Part shown: positions 40,727 to 49,324 of the stretch, in pieces
Layout: every line of letters starts with the position of its first letter
Numbering within the stretch: position 1 is the first letter of the stretch
Assembly (NCBI GenBank): GCA_903924205.1
Contig: CAIYAP010000007.1
Location: 62,001-126,000 of the forward strand
Source: an uncultured Actinomycetes bacterium
GTDB taxonomy: Bacteria; Actinomycetota; Acidimicrobiia; Acidimicrobiales; RAAP-2
Direction: 5' to 3'
Length of the DNA stretch: 64,000 nt
Notes under the pieces: generated by a model
Database searches by the model: none
The model's input: only the letters and a program-made list of their open reading frames with translations
Told to the model about the DNA's origin: nothing
Position numbers and translations under genes: made by a program

Positions 40727-41697
40727 TGACCATCCAATCAAAGCCCATTCTCTCAGTACGGGACCTCGAAGTCACTTTTGGTCGCGGCAAGAAAGCTGTT
40801 CAAGCGGTCGCAGGAATCTCCTTCGACATCTACCCCGGCGAAACCCTCGGTCTCGTCGGAGAGTCAGGTTGCGGTAAGTCCACCACTGGTCGGGCAATAA
40901 TGCAGATCGAGAAACCCAGCGGGGGCCACATCACGTTAGGCGACATTGACCTCATCTCCAGTGCCCCGAAGGAGGCTCGTCGGCTTCGCACTCGTCTGCA
41001 GATGATCTTCCAGGACCCTATTAGCAGCCTCAACCCTCGACGCAAAGTTCGCGACATTGTCGCTGAGCCGCTCGATTATTGGAAGGTGGTGGTGGGTGAC
41101 GAGCGTGCCGCCAAGGTTGACGACCTGCTGCGCAAAGTCGGTATCGACCCCACCGTTTTTGGACATCGCTACGCTCGCCAGTTCTCCGGCGGACAATGTC
41201 AACGCATCTCCATCGCCCGCGCTTTGGCGATGAACCCCGAAGTTCTTATTTGCGACGAGGTTGTCAGCGCCTTGGATGTGTCAGTCCAGGCTCAAATTCT
41301 CAACCTTCTCGAAGACCTCAAGGCCGAATACGGCCTGTCTCTCCTCTTCATTGCGCACGACCTCGCGGTCGTCAAGAACATCGCCGATCGCGTGGCGGTG
41401 ATGTACCTAGGGAAAATTGTGGAAATCGGGGGGTCTGACAACCTCTACGAGGCGCCTCACCATCCATACACCGATCTTTTGCTCAGTGCGGTTGTCGATA
41501 TTGACCCGAGCAAGAAGCACGAGCGTAAAGTCCTCCAGGGCGAGCCACCATCTCCGAGCAACCCACCTTCCGGCTGCCGGTTTAGAACTCGTTGCCCCTT
41601 CGCCTCGGAGTTGTGCGCATCCACCGAGCCAGAGTTGGCGGAAATTGCGCCAGGCCGCTTTGTGGCGTGTCACTTCCCTCTGAATTTTTCAAAGTAG
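40726..41697 (+). CDS. dppF: ABC transporter ATP-binding protein, DppF/OppF type
   Basis: Second ATPase, 323 aa, starting on the last base of the dppD stop (TGATG). Walker A GESGCGKSTTGRAIM, signature FSGGQCQRISIARAL, Walker B LICDEVVSALDVS and FIAHDLAVV are present, with the terminal CRFRTRCPFASELC motif. No binding-protein gene lies in this operon. A long symmetrical hairpin follows. Confidence 0.92.
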   Translation: MTIQSKPILSVRDLEVTFGRGKKAVQAVAGISFDIYPGETLGLVGESGCGKSTTGRAIMQIEKPSGGHITLGDIDLISSAPKEARRLRTRLQMIFQDPISSLNPRRKVRDIVAEPLDYWKVVVGDERAAKVDDLLRKVGIDPTVFGHRYARQFSGGQCQRISIARALAMNPEVLICDEVVSALDVSVQAQILNLLEDLKAEYGLSLLFIAHDLAVVKNIADRVAVMYLGKIVEIGGSDNLYEAPHHPYTDLLLSAVVDIDPSKKHERKVLQGEPPSPSNPPSGCRFRTRCPFASELCASTEPELAEIAPGRFVACHFPLNFSK

Positions 41698-41704
41698 AGC
41701 CCTA

Positions 41705-41746
41705 ACGACACATCCCCGGTGCCAGGAGGCGCCGGGGATGTGTCGT
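41705..41746. terminator. Bidirectional terminator between dppF and rpsA
   Basis: A 19-bp stem with a single G-T pair (ACGACACATCCCCGGTGCC / GGCGCCGGGGATGTGTCGT) and an AGGA tetraloop fills most of the 69-bp gap between two convergent genes. No T run follows on either strand, so it may act with Rho or as a 3' mRNA stabiliser. Confidence 0.65.
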
Positions 41747-41766
41747 CTGCGACGTGCAGGCGCTGC

Positions 41767-43155
41767 TTAGGCTTCGGTAGCCTCGACATCGTCGCCCTCA
41801 GCGGGCTTGACTTGCTCAGTGGCGTATTCGGCCCAGGCCGCTTGCGCTTCGGTCTCAGGAGTGAACTCGCTGTAGTCGAAGCCAATGAAGTTACCCTCGG
41901 CGTCGTAGTTGTGCGCACCAAAGGCGTCACGGTACTCGGCGGCCACTTCGCCACCCTCCACAGCCTGAATGATCGACAGGGAGATACGGCGACGTGCGGT
42001 GTCGAGCTCAATGATCTTGACCCACAACTCTTCGCCCGCGGTGACAACCTGCTCCGGTGACTCCACGTGGTGGGTAGCCATTTCGGAAATGTGCACGAGG
42101 CCCTCGATGCCATCGCCCACCTGAACGAACGCACCGAACGGCACGATCTTGGTGATGCGACCGTACACCAGCTGGCCAACGGCGTGACCCTCGGCAAAGA
42201 CTTGCCACGGGTCCATCTGCGTGGCCTTCAGCGACAGGCTGATGCGTTCCTTCGAATAGTCCACGTCAAGAACCTCGACATCGACTTCGTCACCGACGGT
42301 GACGACTTCATTCGGGTGCTCGATGTGCTTCCACGAGAGTTCGGAGACGTGGATGAGGCCGTCCATGCCGCCCAGATCCACGAAGGCACCGAAGTTGACC
42401 ACGCTGGAAATCACGCCGCGACGGCGCTCTCCCGGCTTGAGGTTGTTGAGGAAATCGCCACGCTGTTCCTTCTGTGACTCTTCGAGCCAGGCACGACGGG
42501 ACAGAACAACGTTGTTGCGGTTGCGGTCGAGCTCGATGATTTTGGCTTCCACGGTCTTGCCGATGTAGGGCTGCAGCTCGCGAACACGACGCAGCTCCAC
42601 CAACGACGCGGGAAGAAATCCACGAAGGCCAATGTCGACGATAAGTCCACCCTTGACCACTTCGATGACCGTTCCGGAGACAACTTCGTCCTTTTCCTTG
42701 GACTTCTCGATCTGGGCCCAGGCCTTCTCGTACTGCGCGCGCTTCTTGGAGAGGACGAGACGTCCTTCCTTGTCTTCCTTCTGGAGAACGAGTGCCTCAA
42801 TCGACTCGCCCAGCGACACGATGTCGGCAGGGTTGACATCGTTGCGAATGGAAAGTTCACGCGCCGGGATGACACCTTCGGACTTAAAGCCGATGTCGAG
42901 GAGGACTTCGTCGTGGTCAATCTTCACCACAGTGCCGGTGACCAGGTCGCCGTCATCGAATTCCAAAATGGTGTCACCCACAACGGTGGTCAGGTCAACG
43001 CCCGCCATGTTGTCTTCGGTGATTTGGCGGGGAACATACTTACCCTCAGCATCGAAAGTGCCGAACTGGGTATTAAGAAGCGGAAGAGTCGCTTCGGACA
43101 TAGGGATACTCGTTTGTGACTCACCGGTGTCAGGTTGGGGACTCGACGAGGTCAT
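41767..43155 (-). CDS. rpsA: 30S ribosomal protein S1
   Basis: mRNA-binding ribosomal protein with four S1 repeats in 462 aa: GDLVTGTVVKIDHDEVLLDIG, DEVVSGTVIEVVKGGLIVDIG, GERRRGVISSVVNFGAFVDLG and GQLVYGRITKIVPFGAFVQVG. The N-terminal 60 residues and the acidic C-terminal tail are lineage-specific. Four repeats is normal for actinobacteria (six in enterobacteria). Start at 43155 is the track choice; the ATG at 43101 (MSEATLPLL) is a credible alternative. Neither has a Shine-Dalgarno, which matters less if most mRNAs are leaderless. Confidence 0.95.
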   Translation of the reverse strand: MTSSSPQPDTGESQTSIPMSEATLPLLNTQFGTFDAEGKYVPRQITEDNMAGVDLTTVVGDTILEFDDGDLVTGTVVKIDHDEVLLDIGFKSEGVIPARELSIRNDVNPADIVSLGESIEALVLQKEDKEGRLVLSKKRAQYEKAWAQIEKSKEKDEVVSGTVIEVVKGGLIVDIGLRGFLPASLVELRRVRELQPYIGKTVEAKIIELDRNRNNVVLSRRAWLEESQKEQRGDFLNNLKPGERRRGVISSVVNFGAFVDLGGMDGLIHVSELSWKHIEHPNEVVTVGDEVDVEVLDVDYSKERISLSLKATQMDPWQVFAEGHAVGQLVYGRITKIVPFGAFVQVGDGIEGLVHISEMATHHVESPEQVVTAGEELWVKIIELDTARRRISLSIIQAVEGGEVAAEYRDAFGAHNYDAEGNFIGFDYSEFTPETEAQAAWAEYATEQVKPAEGDDVEATEA

Positions 43156-43176
43156 CCGGTGCTGACCCGAGGAGAA

Positions 43177-43182
43177 ATACTA
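43177..43182 (-). promoter_or_regulatory. -10 hexamer TAGTAT for rpsA
   Basis: TAGTAT lies in the 33-bp gap after polA, 21 bases before the ATG at 43155, giving a leader of roughly 14 bases. A separate promoter would let rpsA be expressed well above polA. Confidence 0.4.
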
Positions 43183-43188
43183 GCAGGA

Positions 43189-45777
43189 TTAGCCCTTTGC
43201 GCTGGCCCAACTATCACCGACAGCCAATGACACTTCCAGCGGAACGTCCATGGTGGTCACCTCGGTCAAAACACGGCGAATAATCACCGACGCGGCCGCC
43301 ACTTCGCCATCAGGGGCCTCCACAATGACTTCATCGTGAACTTGCAACACGATGCGGCTCGTGAGGCCCGATTCTCGTAGTTCGTCATCTAATTGCACCA
43401 GGGCCAACTTGAAAATATCCGCCGCCATCCCCTGGATACCCGCATTCATTGCCTGCCGCTCTGCGGCGGCTTTCTGCGCTCCCGAGGCGGTAGCCAAATC
43501 AGGAAAGGGACGAATTCGACCCATCGTGGTCCGCGAGAATCCATCTCGGCGAGCATCGGCCACCGCTTGTTCGAAATAGGCCGATAGTGCCGGGAAACCT
43601 GCGAAGTACTGATCCATGATCACCTTCGCCTCCCCCACGGAAATCGACAAACGTTGGCTGAGGCCATACGCCTCCATGCCGTAGGCCAGTCCGTACGAAA
43701 CGGCCTTGGCTTGCTCGCGCTGTGCGGGCGTCACGTCGGCAGGGTCGCAGTGAAAAACGGTGGCGGCAATGCGTCGGTGAACGTCCTCGCCCGACGCAAA
43801 CGCCTCCACCAGGCCTGGGTCGTGCGACAGGTGGGCTAACACGCGAAGCTCAATCTGGTTGTAGTCCGACACGATGAATTGATGGCCTGGCGCGGGCACG
43901 AAGGCATATCGGAACTTTCGCCCTTCTTGTGTCCGTACCGGGATGTTGTGCAGATTGGGGTTATCAGAGCTCAATCGACCCGTACGAGCAACCATCTGGT
44001 TAAAACGTGCGTGGATTCGCCCATCAGGCCCCATGGCGTCAATGAGGGCGGTGCCGTAGGTGCCTCGCAATTTGTCAACTTCTCTGAACCTCATAATGAG
44101 AGGAACGATGGGGTGCTGAGCGCTTATCGCCTCGAGTGAGGCAGCATCGGTAGAGAACCCTGATTTGATCTTCTTCGTGGGTGGCAGCTGCAATTCCTCA
44201 AAAAGCACCACCTGTAACTGAGCTGGGGAATTCACCTTGAATGGATGGCCGGCCATTTCTTGAATCTGGGCATCGAGCAGCTCGACTTCACGCTGGAGGT
44301 CGACGGAAATGGAACTCAAAATGTCACGGTCGACGCCGATGCCAATGGCTTCCATATCTGCCAACACCCCGACGAGCGGGCGATCAATGGTTTCGTAAAT
44401 CTCCGTTAGACCAGCGGTTGTCACTTCCGCGGCGAGGGCGGCCCGAACAAGCGGCAGAGCGCCCGCTAGCTCGAGGAGGTAAGTGCTGGACGGGCCGTCA
44501 AAGAGTGATGCCGTGGGCGCTTGCAACTGTATGCCCACGTACTGTCGAGCAATGGTTTCCAGTCGGTAGTCCCCCGCCACTGGATCAATCAGGTAGGCCA
44601 TGACGGCCGTGTCATCGCTCCATCTGACTCGCTCGCCATCTTCGCTAGCGGCACGAATCAGTTCCTTCAAGTCGTGGCCCCACCACGTAGCATCGGGTGC
44701 GAGCGCACGGAGCTCAGACCACGTGCCATTGACGGCGTCTCCCCCGGGCGTGACGGCAATGGCACTTTCCGACGTGCCGACCACCAGCATTTCCGCGGTG
44801 GGACTGAATCGGTTGGCATCAACCAAGGTCACCGTATGCCTCGCCGCCTGAGTTGTCGCCTCACCCCCATCGGGCTCGCCAAACAAACCTTCATTCAGCA
44901 CTTTGTCGAAACGGTTTCGCAACGAATGCATCTCAAAGCGATCAAAGAACGACGCAATCTCGGCTCGCGACCAGCCTCCAAGGTGGAAGTCCTTCGGATC
45001 GGTATCAATCGGAACATCGCGAACCAGCGTCATGAGAGTGACGTTGTGGCGCACGAGATCCGCCGATGCATCCATGTTCTCGCGAAGCTTGGGAGTCATG
45101 GTCTCGGTGTTGGCCAGAATCTCTTCGATGTCTCGATACTGCGCGAGCAACTTTGCTGCCGTCTTTTCGCCAACTCCCGGCACGCCAGGCAGATTGTCGG
45201 AGGTATCGCCTCGCATGGCCGCGAACTGCGGGTAGCGGGCAGGCTCGACGCCGCAACGCTCAAATATCCCCGCTTCGTCGTAGAGGTCGTAATCCGACAC
45301 TCCACGCTTGTTATACAAAACTCGGATGTAGGGATCTTCGACGAGCTGGAATGAGTCTCGATCACCTGTGACCACAATCGTGGGTATCTGTTCGTCTCGG
45401 CCCCAACATGCCAGCGTGGCCAATACATCGTCCGCTTCGTAACCAGGAATTCCCACCACGGGAATCGCGAGAACGTCGCACAGATCTCTGATGAGCCCGA
45501 ACTGGTGCTCAAGATCATCGGGAGTCGCATCACGACCCCCCTTGTAATCGTCAATGAGCTGGTTGCGAAAGGAGCCACCGGGCAAATCGAAGGCCACCAC
45601 CAGCGCTCGCGGGTGGTGGTTACGCACCAGCGCGAGCAACATCGAAGCGAAACCTTGAACGGCATTGGTCGCCAAACCCGTTGACGTGCGAATCTCCGGC
45701 GATAGCGCGAAGAAGGCGCGAAACGCCATGGACATCCCGTCCAGAAGCAGTAACGGACGTTTGTCGTCAGCCGACAT
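43189..45777 (-). CDS. polA: DNA polymerase I
   Basis: Repair and Okazaki-fragment polymerase. From ATG 45777 (or 45780) it is about 862 aa. The N-terminal 5'-3' exonuclease is intact (LLLLDGMSMAFRAFF, YEADDVLATLA, RGDTSDNLPGVPGVGEKTA). The middle 3'-5' exonuclease domain is degenerate: the first motif reads VVGTSESAIAV without the metal-binding Asp and Glu. The polymerase domain has SDYNQIELRVLAHLS, QVHDEVIVEAP and an O-helix KAVSYGLAYG with Tyr in the place of E. coli Phe762. It overlaps the response-regulator gene by 11 bp. Confidence 0.96.
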   Translation of the reverse strand: MSADDKRPLLLLDGMSMAFRAFFALSPEIRTSTGLATNAVQGFASMLLALVRNHHPRALVVAFDLPGGSFRNQLIDDYKGGRDATPDDLEHQFGLIRDLCDVLAIPVVGIPGYEADDVLATLACWGRDEQIPTIVVTGDRDSFQLVEDPYIRVLYNKRGVSDYDLYDEAGIFERCGVEPARYPQFAAMRGDTSDNLPGVPGVGEKTAAKLLAQYRDIEEILANTETMTPKLRENMDASADLVRHNVTLMTLVRDVPIDTDPKDFHLGGWSRAEIASFFDRFEMHSLRNRFDKVLNEGLFGEPDGGEATTQAARHTVTLVDANRFSPTAEMLVVGTSESAIAVTPGGDAVNGTWSELRALAPDATWWGHDLKELIRAASEDGERVRWSDDTAVMAYLIDPVAGDYRLETIARQYVGIQLQAPTASLFDGPSSTYLLELAGALPLVRAALAAEVTTAGLTEIYETIDRPLVGVLADMEAIGIGVDRDILSSISVDLQREVELLDAQIQEMAGHPFKVNSPAQLQVVLFEELQLPPTKKIKSGFSTDAASLEAISAQHPIVPLIMRFREVDKLRGTYGTALIDAMGPDGRIHARFNQMVARTGRLSSDNPNLHNIPVRTQEGRKFRYAFVPAPGHQFIVSDYNQIELRVLAHLSHDPGLVEAFASGEDVHRRIAATVFHCDPADVTPAQREQAKAVSYGLAYGMEAYGLSQRLSISVGEAKVIMDQYFAGFPALSAYFEQAVADARRDGFSRTTMGRIRPFPDLATASGAQKAAAERQAMNAGIQGMAADIFKLALVQLDDELRESGLTSRIVLQVHDEVIVEAPDGEVAAASVIIRRVLTEVTTMDVPLEVSLAVGDSWASAKG

Positions 45778-46324
45778 CATCACCGCGCAGAATGAGCACC
45801 GCGACATCGCGCATTCGTGACCGTGATCTCATGGCCGTCTGCTGGATGAAGTCAAACGCTTCAGGTTCCGTCATGGCGCGAGCATCCATGAGAAAAACTT
45901 TTGCTTGCTGGACCAAGTCGCGTGTCTCGAGCTTGTCGTCCACCGTGTCCAAGATTTCCGTGGTTGACTGCCCTAAGACAATGGCCGCCAATTTGGGAAG
46001 AATTTCAGACGCACGAAATGGCTTGACCAAATACGCAGTGACACCGGCGTCGCGGGCTGTTTCAATCAGATCGCGTTGAGAAAATGCGGTCAGGATGACG
46101 ACTTTGGTGCCCGTCTGGCTCACTTCTTCGGCGACGGTCAAGCCATCGACCTGGGGCATCTTGATGTCCACCAGCGCAAGGTCAGGCTGAAGCTGGCGAA
46201 TCAGTTCGATGGCTTCAGCGCCATCGGCCGCCTCCCCCACCACTTCGTACCCCGCATCTTCGAGAAGTTCTTTGAGATCGAGACGGATGATGGACTCGTC
46301 ATCGGCAATAACTACTCGTGTCAT
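45767..46324 (-). CDS. ANTAR-domain response regulator, PdtaR-like
   Basis: A 185-aa two-component response regulator with an N-terminal receiver (RVVIADDESIIRLDLKELL, phospho-acceptor Asp in LALVDIKMP, T in ILTAF, K in LVKPF) and a C-terminal ANTAR RNA-binding domain (AKVFLMDARAMTEPEAFDFIQ, RSRSRMRDVA). ANTAR proteins act by stabilising antiterminator RNA hairpins. It resembles mycobacterial PdtaR and has the same neighbour, polA. No PdtaS-type histidine kinase is in view. A GGGAGG ribosome-binding site precedes the ATG. Confidence 0.92.
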   Translation of the reverse strand: MTRVVIADDESIIRLDLKELLEDAGYEVVGEAADGAEAIELIRQLQPDLALVDIKMPQVDGLTVAEEVSQTGTKVVILTAFSQRDLIETARDAGVTAYLVKPFRASEILPKLAAIVLGQSTTEILDTVDDKLETRDLVQQAKVFLMDARAMTEPEAFDFIQQTAMRSRSRMRDVAVLILRGDDVG

Positions 46325-46360
46325 ACGGCCTCCCTCATCACAGTCTGCCAGCCAACGGGC

Positions 46361-47317
46361 CTACACGATGCGAATGACGTCACCCGAGGGCTCGGGCCTT
46401 TCGGCCGTCACCCCCTCTCCCACATCGCTTGGGCCGAGTGCGAATTGCGTGGCAAAGGCGTGCATCCAACGCTTGGCCCACGGGGACTCAAAGAATCCTC
46501 CGAGATACACATCCAAACCGCGCTCTTGGGCTTCGCTAATGACTCGCGCCGCCATTGCGAAGCCACCGACGCGTTCGACTTTGACACAGACTCCTGAGGC
46601 GCAGCGATACTTCGCGGCGTGTCGAACATCGGTGACGGTGCGAATCGACTCATCCAGGAATATGGGGATCCCGGCCTCAACAAGTGGAACCGACGAATTC
46701 CAATCGCCCGGACGAACGGGCTGCTCAACGGCACGAAGTTGATCGGCACGCAAAGCGGTGAGCCACAACCCGATGGTCTGCCGGTCGGCCACATCTCCAT
46801 TCACATCGAGGATCACTGTGCTGGCGTGCTCGGCAAGCGACCCGATCTGGTCTGCCGTCGTCCATGGTGCCACTTTGATGCGGACCGCACCCGTCGCGGG
46901 CGTCTCCGATGACGGTGACAGTGCCGAACGTGTCAATTGACGCTCAACGCGGTACGTTCCATTGAATTCCTCCTCCACCACGCGACCATCTCGCTGGAGC
47001 GACCAATCCACGAGGGCCATTTCGAGCAGTGCCGCGGCTGGCCGAGCGACGCTTGATGCGTCGGTGAGGTGCAACACTGACGAGCCTTCACCTCGTCGAC
47101 CGTCGAGGCGCTGCACGAGAAAACTTTGGAGATAGCGGAGAACTTCGGCCCGAGCCGGATCAAACCAAATGGCGACGTCATGAGGGGCTATCTCACCCAC
47201 GCCTCGATAACCGTCCTCGTTCACTTCGAGGAACAGCGAGGTGCGCTGAGAGTGAGATTGCTGAGAGGAGGTCCGCCCCGAAATTTCGCGTACTTCAGTC
47301 CACGCCCGAATCTCCAT
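46361..47317 (-). CDS. menC: o-Succinylbenzoate synthase (enolase superfamily)
   Basis: Probably dehydrates SHCHC to o-succinylbenzoate in menaquinone synthesis. The 318-aa protein has the superfamily residues: Lys in VRIKVAP, metal ligands in ILDVNGD, AVEQPV and FLDESIR, and the second Lys in CVKVERVGGF. These match OSBS better than other subgroups, and menF and menG in this window support the pathway; N-acylamino-acid racemase activity cannot be excluded. A TAGAGT -10 lies seven bases before the ATG. It is transcribed away from the tRNA-Leu. Confidence 0.82.
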   Translation of the reverse strand: MEIRAWTEVREISGRTSSQQSHSQRTSLFLEVNEDGYRGVGEIAPHDVAIWFDPARAEVLRYLQSFLVQRLDGRRGEGSSVLHLTDASSVARPAAALLEMALVDWSLQRDGRVVEEEFNGTYRVERQLTRSALSPSSETPATGAVRIKVAPWTTADQIGSLAEHASTVILDVNGDVADRQTIGLWLTALRADQLRAVEQPVRPGDWNSSVPLVEAGIPIFLDESIRTVTDVRHAAKYRCASGVCVKVERVGGFAMAARVISEAQERGLDVYLGGFFESPWAKRWMHAFATQFALGPSDVGEGVTAERPEPSGDVIRIV

Positions 47318-47324
47318 GTCAGAA

Positions 47325-47330
47325 ACTCTA
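47325..47330 (-). promoter_or_regulatory. -10 hexamer TAGAGT for menC (leaderless)
   Basis: TAGAGT, then seven bases (TTCTGAC), then ATG at 47317. Lies back to back with the tRNA-Leu promoter. Confidence 0.45.
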
Positions 47331-47339
47331 CGACCCTGC

Positions 47340-47345
47340 TAGCCT
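47340..47345 (+). promoter_or_regulatory. Possible -10 hexamer TAGCCT for tRNA-Leu(CAA)
   Basis: TAGCCT ends 10 bases before the mature tRNA start; ATGTCA 18 bp upstream is a fair -35 (4 of 6 to TTGACA). Confidence 0.4.
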
Positions 47346-47355
47346 CTCCAGTCCA

Positions 47356-47438
47356 GCCCGGATGGCGGAATGGCAGACGCGGAGGACTCAAAATCCTTTG
47401 CCTGAGAGGGCGTGTGGGTTCGAGTCCCACTCCGGGCA
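47356..47438 (+). tRNA. tRNA-Leu (anticodon CAA)
   Basis: Type II tRNA: acceptor GCCCGGA pairs with TCCGGGC, the anticodon loop CTCAAAA gives CAA, a long variable arm follows, and the T arm is GTGGG-TTCGAGT-CCCAC. The discriminator is A and no CCA is encoded (ACTCC follows), unlike the other tRNA-Leu in this window. The track ORF for fabD runs through this gene and must be trimmed. Confidence 0.96.
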
Positions 47439-47459
47439 CTCCATCGCATTCCCGTTGAC

Positions 47460-47465
47460 TATCGT
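47460..47465 (+). promoter_or_regulatory. -10 hexamer TATCGT for fabD (leaderless)
   Basis: TATCGT, then seven bases (CGAAGTG), then the fabD ATG at 47473, in the 34-bp gap after the tRNA. Confidence 0.4.
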
Positions 47466-47472
47466 CGAAGTG

Positions 47473-48348
47473 ATGTCAACGGTTGCACTCTTCCCCGGTC
47501 AAGGCGCGTTGTCGGCGTCGCACGTCGACGAGATTCGCACCTTGCCCACTTGGAACGACACGGCGTCAGAGATCGATGATGTCACCGGCGGCTCCCTCAC
47601 GGCGTACCTCACCGACCCCGATCCCGCTCGGCTGGTCGACACTGACCGCGCGCAGCTGGTCACCTTTGCCATTTCGGTCGCGACGTGGAGGGCGGCTAGC
47701 AACGCAGGAATCACCGCCACACACATGGTGGGTCATTCTCTGGGCGAATTTTCCGCATTAACCGCCGCGGGAGTTCTCACCCTCTCCAACGGAGCCACCC
47801 TTGTCCACCGTCGCGGTATCGCGATGCGTCGCGCCTGCCTCCACACCGAAGGAGCAATGGCCGCACTCATGGGTCCCGAGGAGAATCGCGACCATCGACT
47901 GGAACAGACCGACGGAGTCTGGATAGCCAACGTCAATGGACCGACTCAAGTTGTCATCAGTGGCTACCGTTCACCGATTGCCGACATATGTCACGAACCA
48001 CGGGCATGGGGGTGGAAGCGTGCCACGCCCCTCACCGTTGACGGGGCTTTCCACAGTCCGCTGATGGCCAGCGCGCAAGACGACCTCAACGATGCTCTCG
48101 CCACCATCTCTTTCCACGACTCCCCCGTCACCGTTCTTGCCAATGTCACTGGCGAGGTGGCCATCGGCGACGAGTGGCGCGATCGATTATCACGCCAGCT
48201 GCAATCGGCGGTGCAATTTGAAAAATGCGTACTCGCTCTCCCCGAGAGTGTGACCACGGCGTACGAGATGGGACCAGGATCAACCCTGGTAGGGCTAGCG
48301 AAAAGAATCCGATTTTTTGACACACTGTCTCAATGGGAGGGGCGATGA
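47473..48348 (+). CDS. fabD: Malonyl-CoA:ACP transacylase
   Basis: Loads malonate onto acyl carrier protein for type II fatty acid synthesis. From ATG 47473 (MSTVALFPGQG) it is 291 aa; the track ORF begins inside the tRNA. The nucleophile is S89 in VGHSLGEFSA, the Arg that binds malonate is in RRGIAMRRA, and the catalytic His is in DGAFHSPLM. First gene of fabD-fabG-acpP-fabF; GTG 47470 is a minor alternative start. Confidence 0.94.
   Translation: MSTVALFPGQGALSASHVDEIRTLPTWNDTASEIDDVTGGSLTAYLTDPDPARLVDTDRAQLVTFAISVATWRAASNAGITATHMVGHSLGEFSALTAAGVLTLSNGATLVHRRGIAMRRACLHTEGAMAALMGPEENRDHRLEQTDGVWIANVNGPTQVVISGYRSPIADICHEPRAWGWKRATPLTVDGAFHSPLMASAQDDLNDALATISFHDSPVTVLANVTGEVAIGDEWRDRLSRQLQSAVQFEKCVLALPESVTTAYEMGPGSTLVGLAKRIRFFDTLSQWEGR
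48335..48342 (+). promoter_or_regulatory. Ribosome-binding site that fixes the fabG start
   Basis: GGGAGGGG stands two bases before ATG 48345. It would lie inside the coding sequence if the upstream ATG at 48333 were used, so 48345 is preferred. Confidence 0.7.
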
Positions 48349-49040
48349 GCCGTCATGTCATTATCACCGGAGCGAGTCGCGGAATCGGAGGCGACATCGC
48401 GACCGCATTCGTCTCCGCCGGTGACACCGTGACGACCCTGTCTCGTAGCGGAACGGCGCCGGACGGCGTGGCGAACTCGTTGGCCGTCGATCTCGCTGAC
48501 CGTGAGGCCACGGACACGGCGATTGACCACGCAATTGAGCTTTTTGGCCCCCCCGCCGTGTTTGTCGCAAACGCCGGTATCACCCGCGACAATCTCGCCC
48601 TACGAATGAGCGATGACGACTGGGATGAAGTCATTGAAACCAACCTCACCTCAGTGTTTCGTGTCACCAAACGAGTCCTCAAACCCATGATTCGCGCTAG
48701 GTATGGTCGAGTCATTTTGGTCTCGTCCATCAGTCCGTTCGTGGGCATCGCCGGACAAGCGAACTATGCCGCGAGCAAGGCGGGTCTCGTCGGGATGGCT
48801 CGCTCGCTCGCTCGCGAAGTCGCCTCTCGCCACATCACGGTAAATGTCGTTGCTCCGGGCCTTATCGCCACCGACATGACGCGAGACGTCTCGGCCGACC
48901 TCGTCGCCCAGGTGCCACTGGGGCGGACAGGTCACGGGTCAGACGTTGCTGCCACCGTCTCTTTCTTGGCCTCCGAGGGTGCGTCGTACATCACGGGAAC
49001 CGTCATTCCCGTCGACGGTGGCCTGGGTATGGGATGGTAG
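48345..49040 (+). CDS. fabG: 3-oxoacyl-ACP reductase
   Basis: NADPH-dependent reductase of fatty acid elongation, short-chain dehydrogenase family, 231 aa. Cofactor motif IITGASRGIGG at the N-terminus, NAGIT, catalytic Ser in LVSSISPF and the Tyr-Lys pair in NYAASKAG, with the terminal YITGTVIPVDGGLGMGW. The ATG at 48345 overlaps the fabD stop by 4 bp. Position between fabD and acpP ties it to fatty acid synthesis rather than to another SDR role. Confidence 0.94.
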   Translation: MSRHVIITGASRGIGGDIATAFVSAGDTVTTLSRSGTAPDGVANSLAVDLADREATDTAIDHAIELFGPPAVFVANAGITRDNLALRMSDDDWDEVIETNLTSVFRVTKRVLKPMIRARYGRVILVSSISPFVGIAGQANYAASKAGLVGMARSLAREVASRHITVNVVAPGLIATDMTRDVSADLVAQVPLGRTGHGSDVAATVSFLASEGASYITGTVIPVDGGLGMGW

Positions 49041-49084
49041 GCGACGCGCAACGCTATCGGTAGATTTTAAGAAGGAGGAGTCAC

Positions 49085-49324
49085 ATGACCCGCGAAGAAG
49101 CATTCCAGAAGTTCACCGAGCAGGCCGTCGACATTTTGGCGGTCGAACCCTCGCAAATCGTGCCCGACGCCACCTTTGGTGACGACCTCGGCGCGGACAG
49201 CCTCGACCTTGTCGAATTGGTGATGGCCCTCGAAGAAGAGTTCGACATCGAAGTCGGCGAGGACGAACTGAAGGACATCCGTACTATCGGCGGAGCCTTC
49301 GAACTGATTTTCGCCAAGCTCTAG
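49085..49324 (+). CDS. acpP: Acyl carrier protein
   Basis: The 79-aa carrier for growing acyl chains. The 4'-phosphopantetheine site is S39 in LGADSLDLVELVMALEEEFDIE. The protein is acidic, as usual. A strong AAGAAGGAGGAG ribosome-binding site lies five bases before the ATG, the best in the window, fitting high expression. Its TAG stop shares its G with the fabF GTG start. Confidence 0.98.
   Translation: MTREEAFQKFTEQAVDILAVEPSQIVPDATFGDDLGADSLDLVELVMALEEEFDIEVGEDELKDIRTIGGAFELIFAKL

Noticed and set aside
42632-43165. 177-aa plus-strand ORF opposite rpsA
   Set aside because: Ser/Thr/Pro-rich shadow ORF; rpsA with four S1 repeats explains the region.
47362-47472. N-terminal 37-residue extension of fabD
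   Set aside because: It is translated tRNA-Leu(CAA) sequence; FabD proteins start at the VALFPGQG strand.
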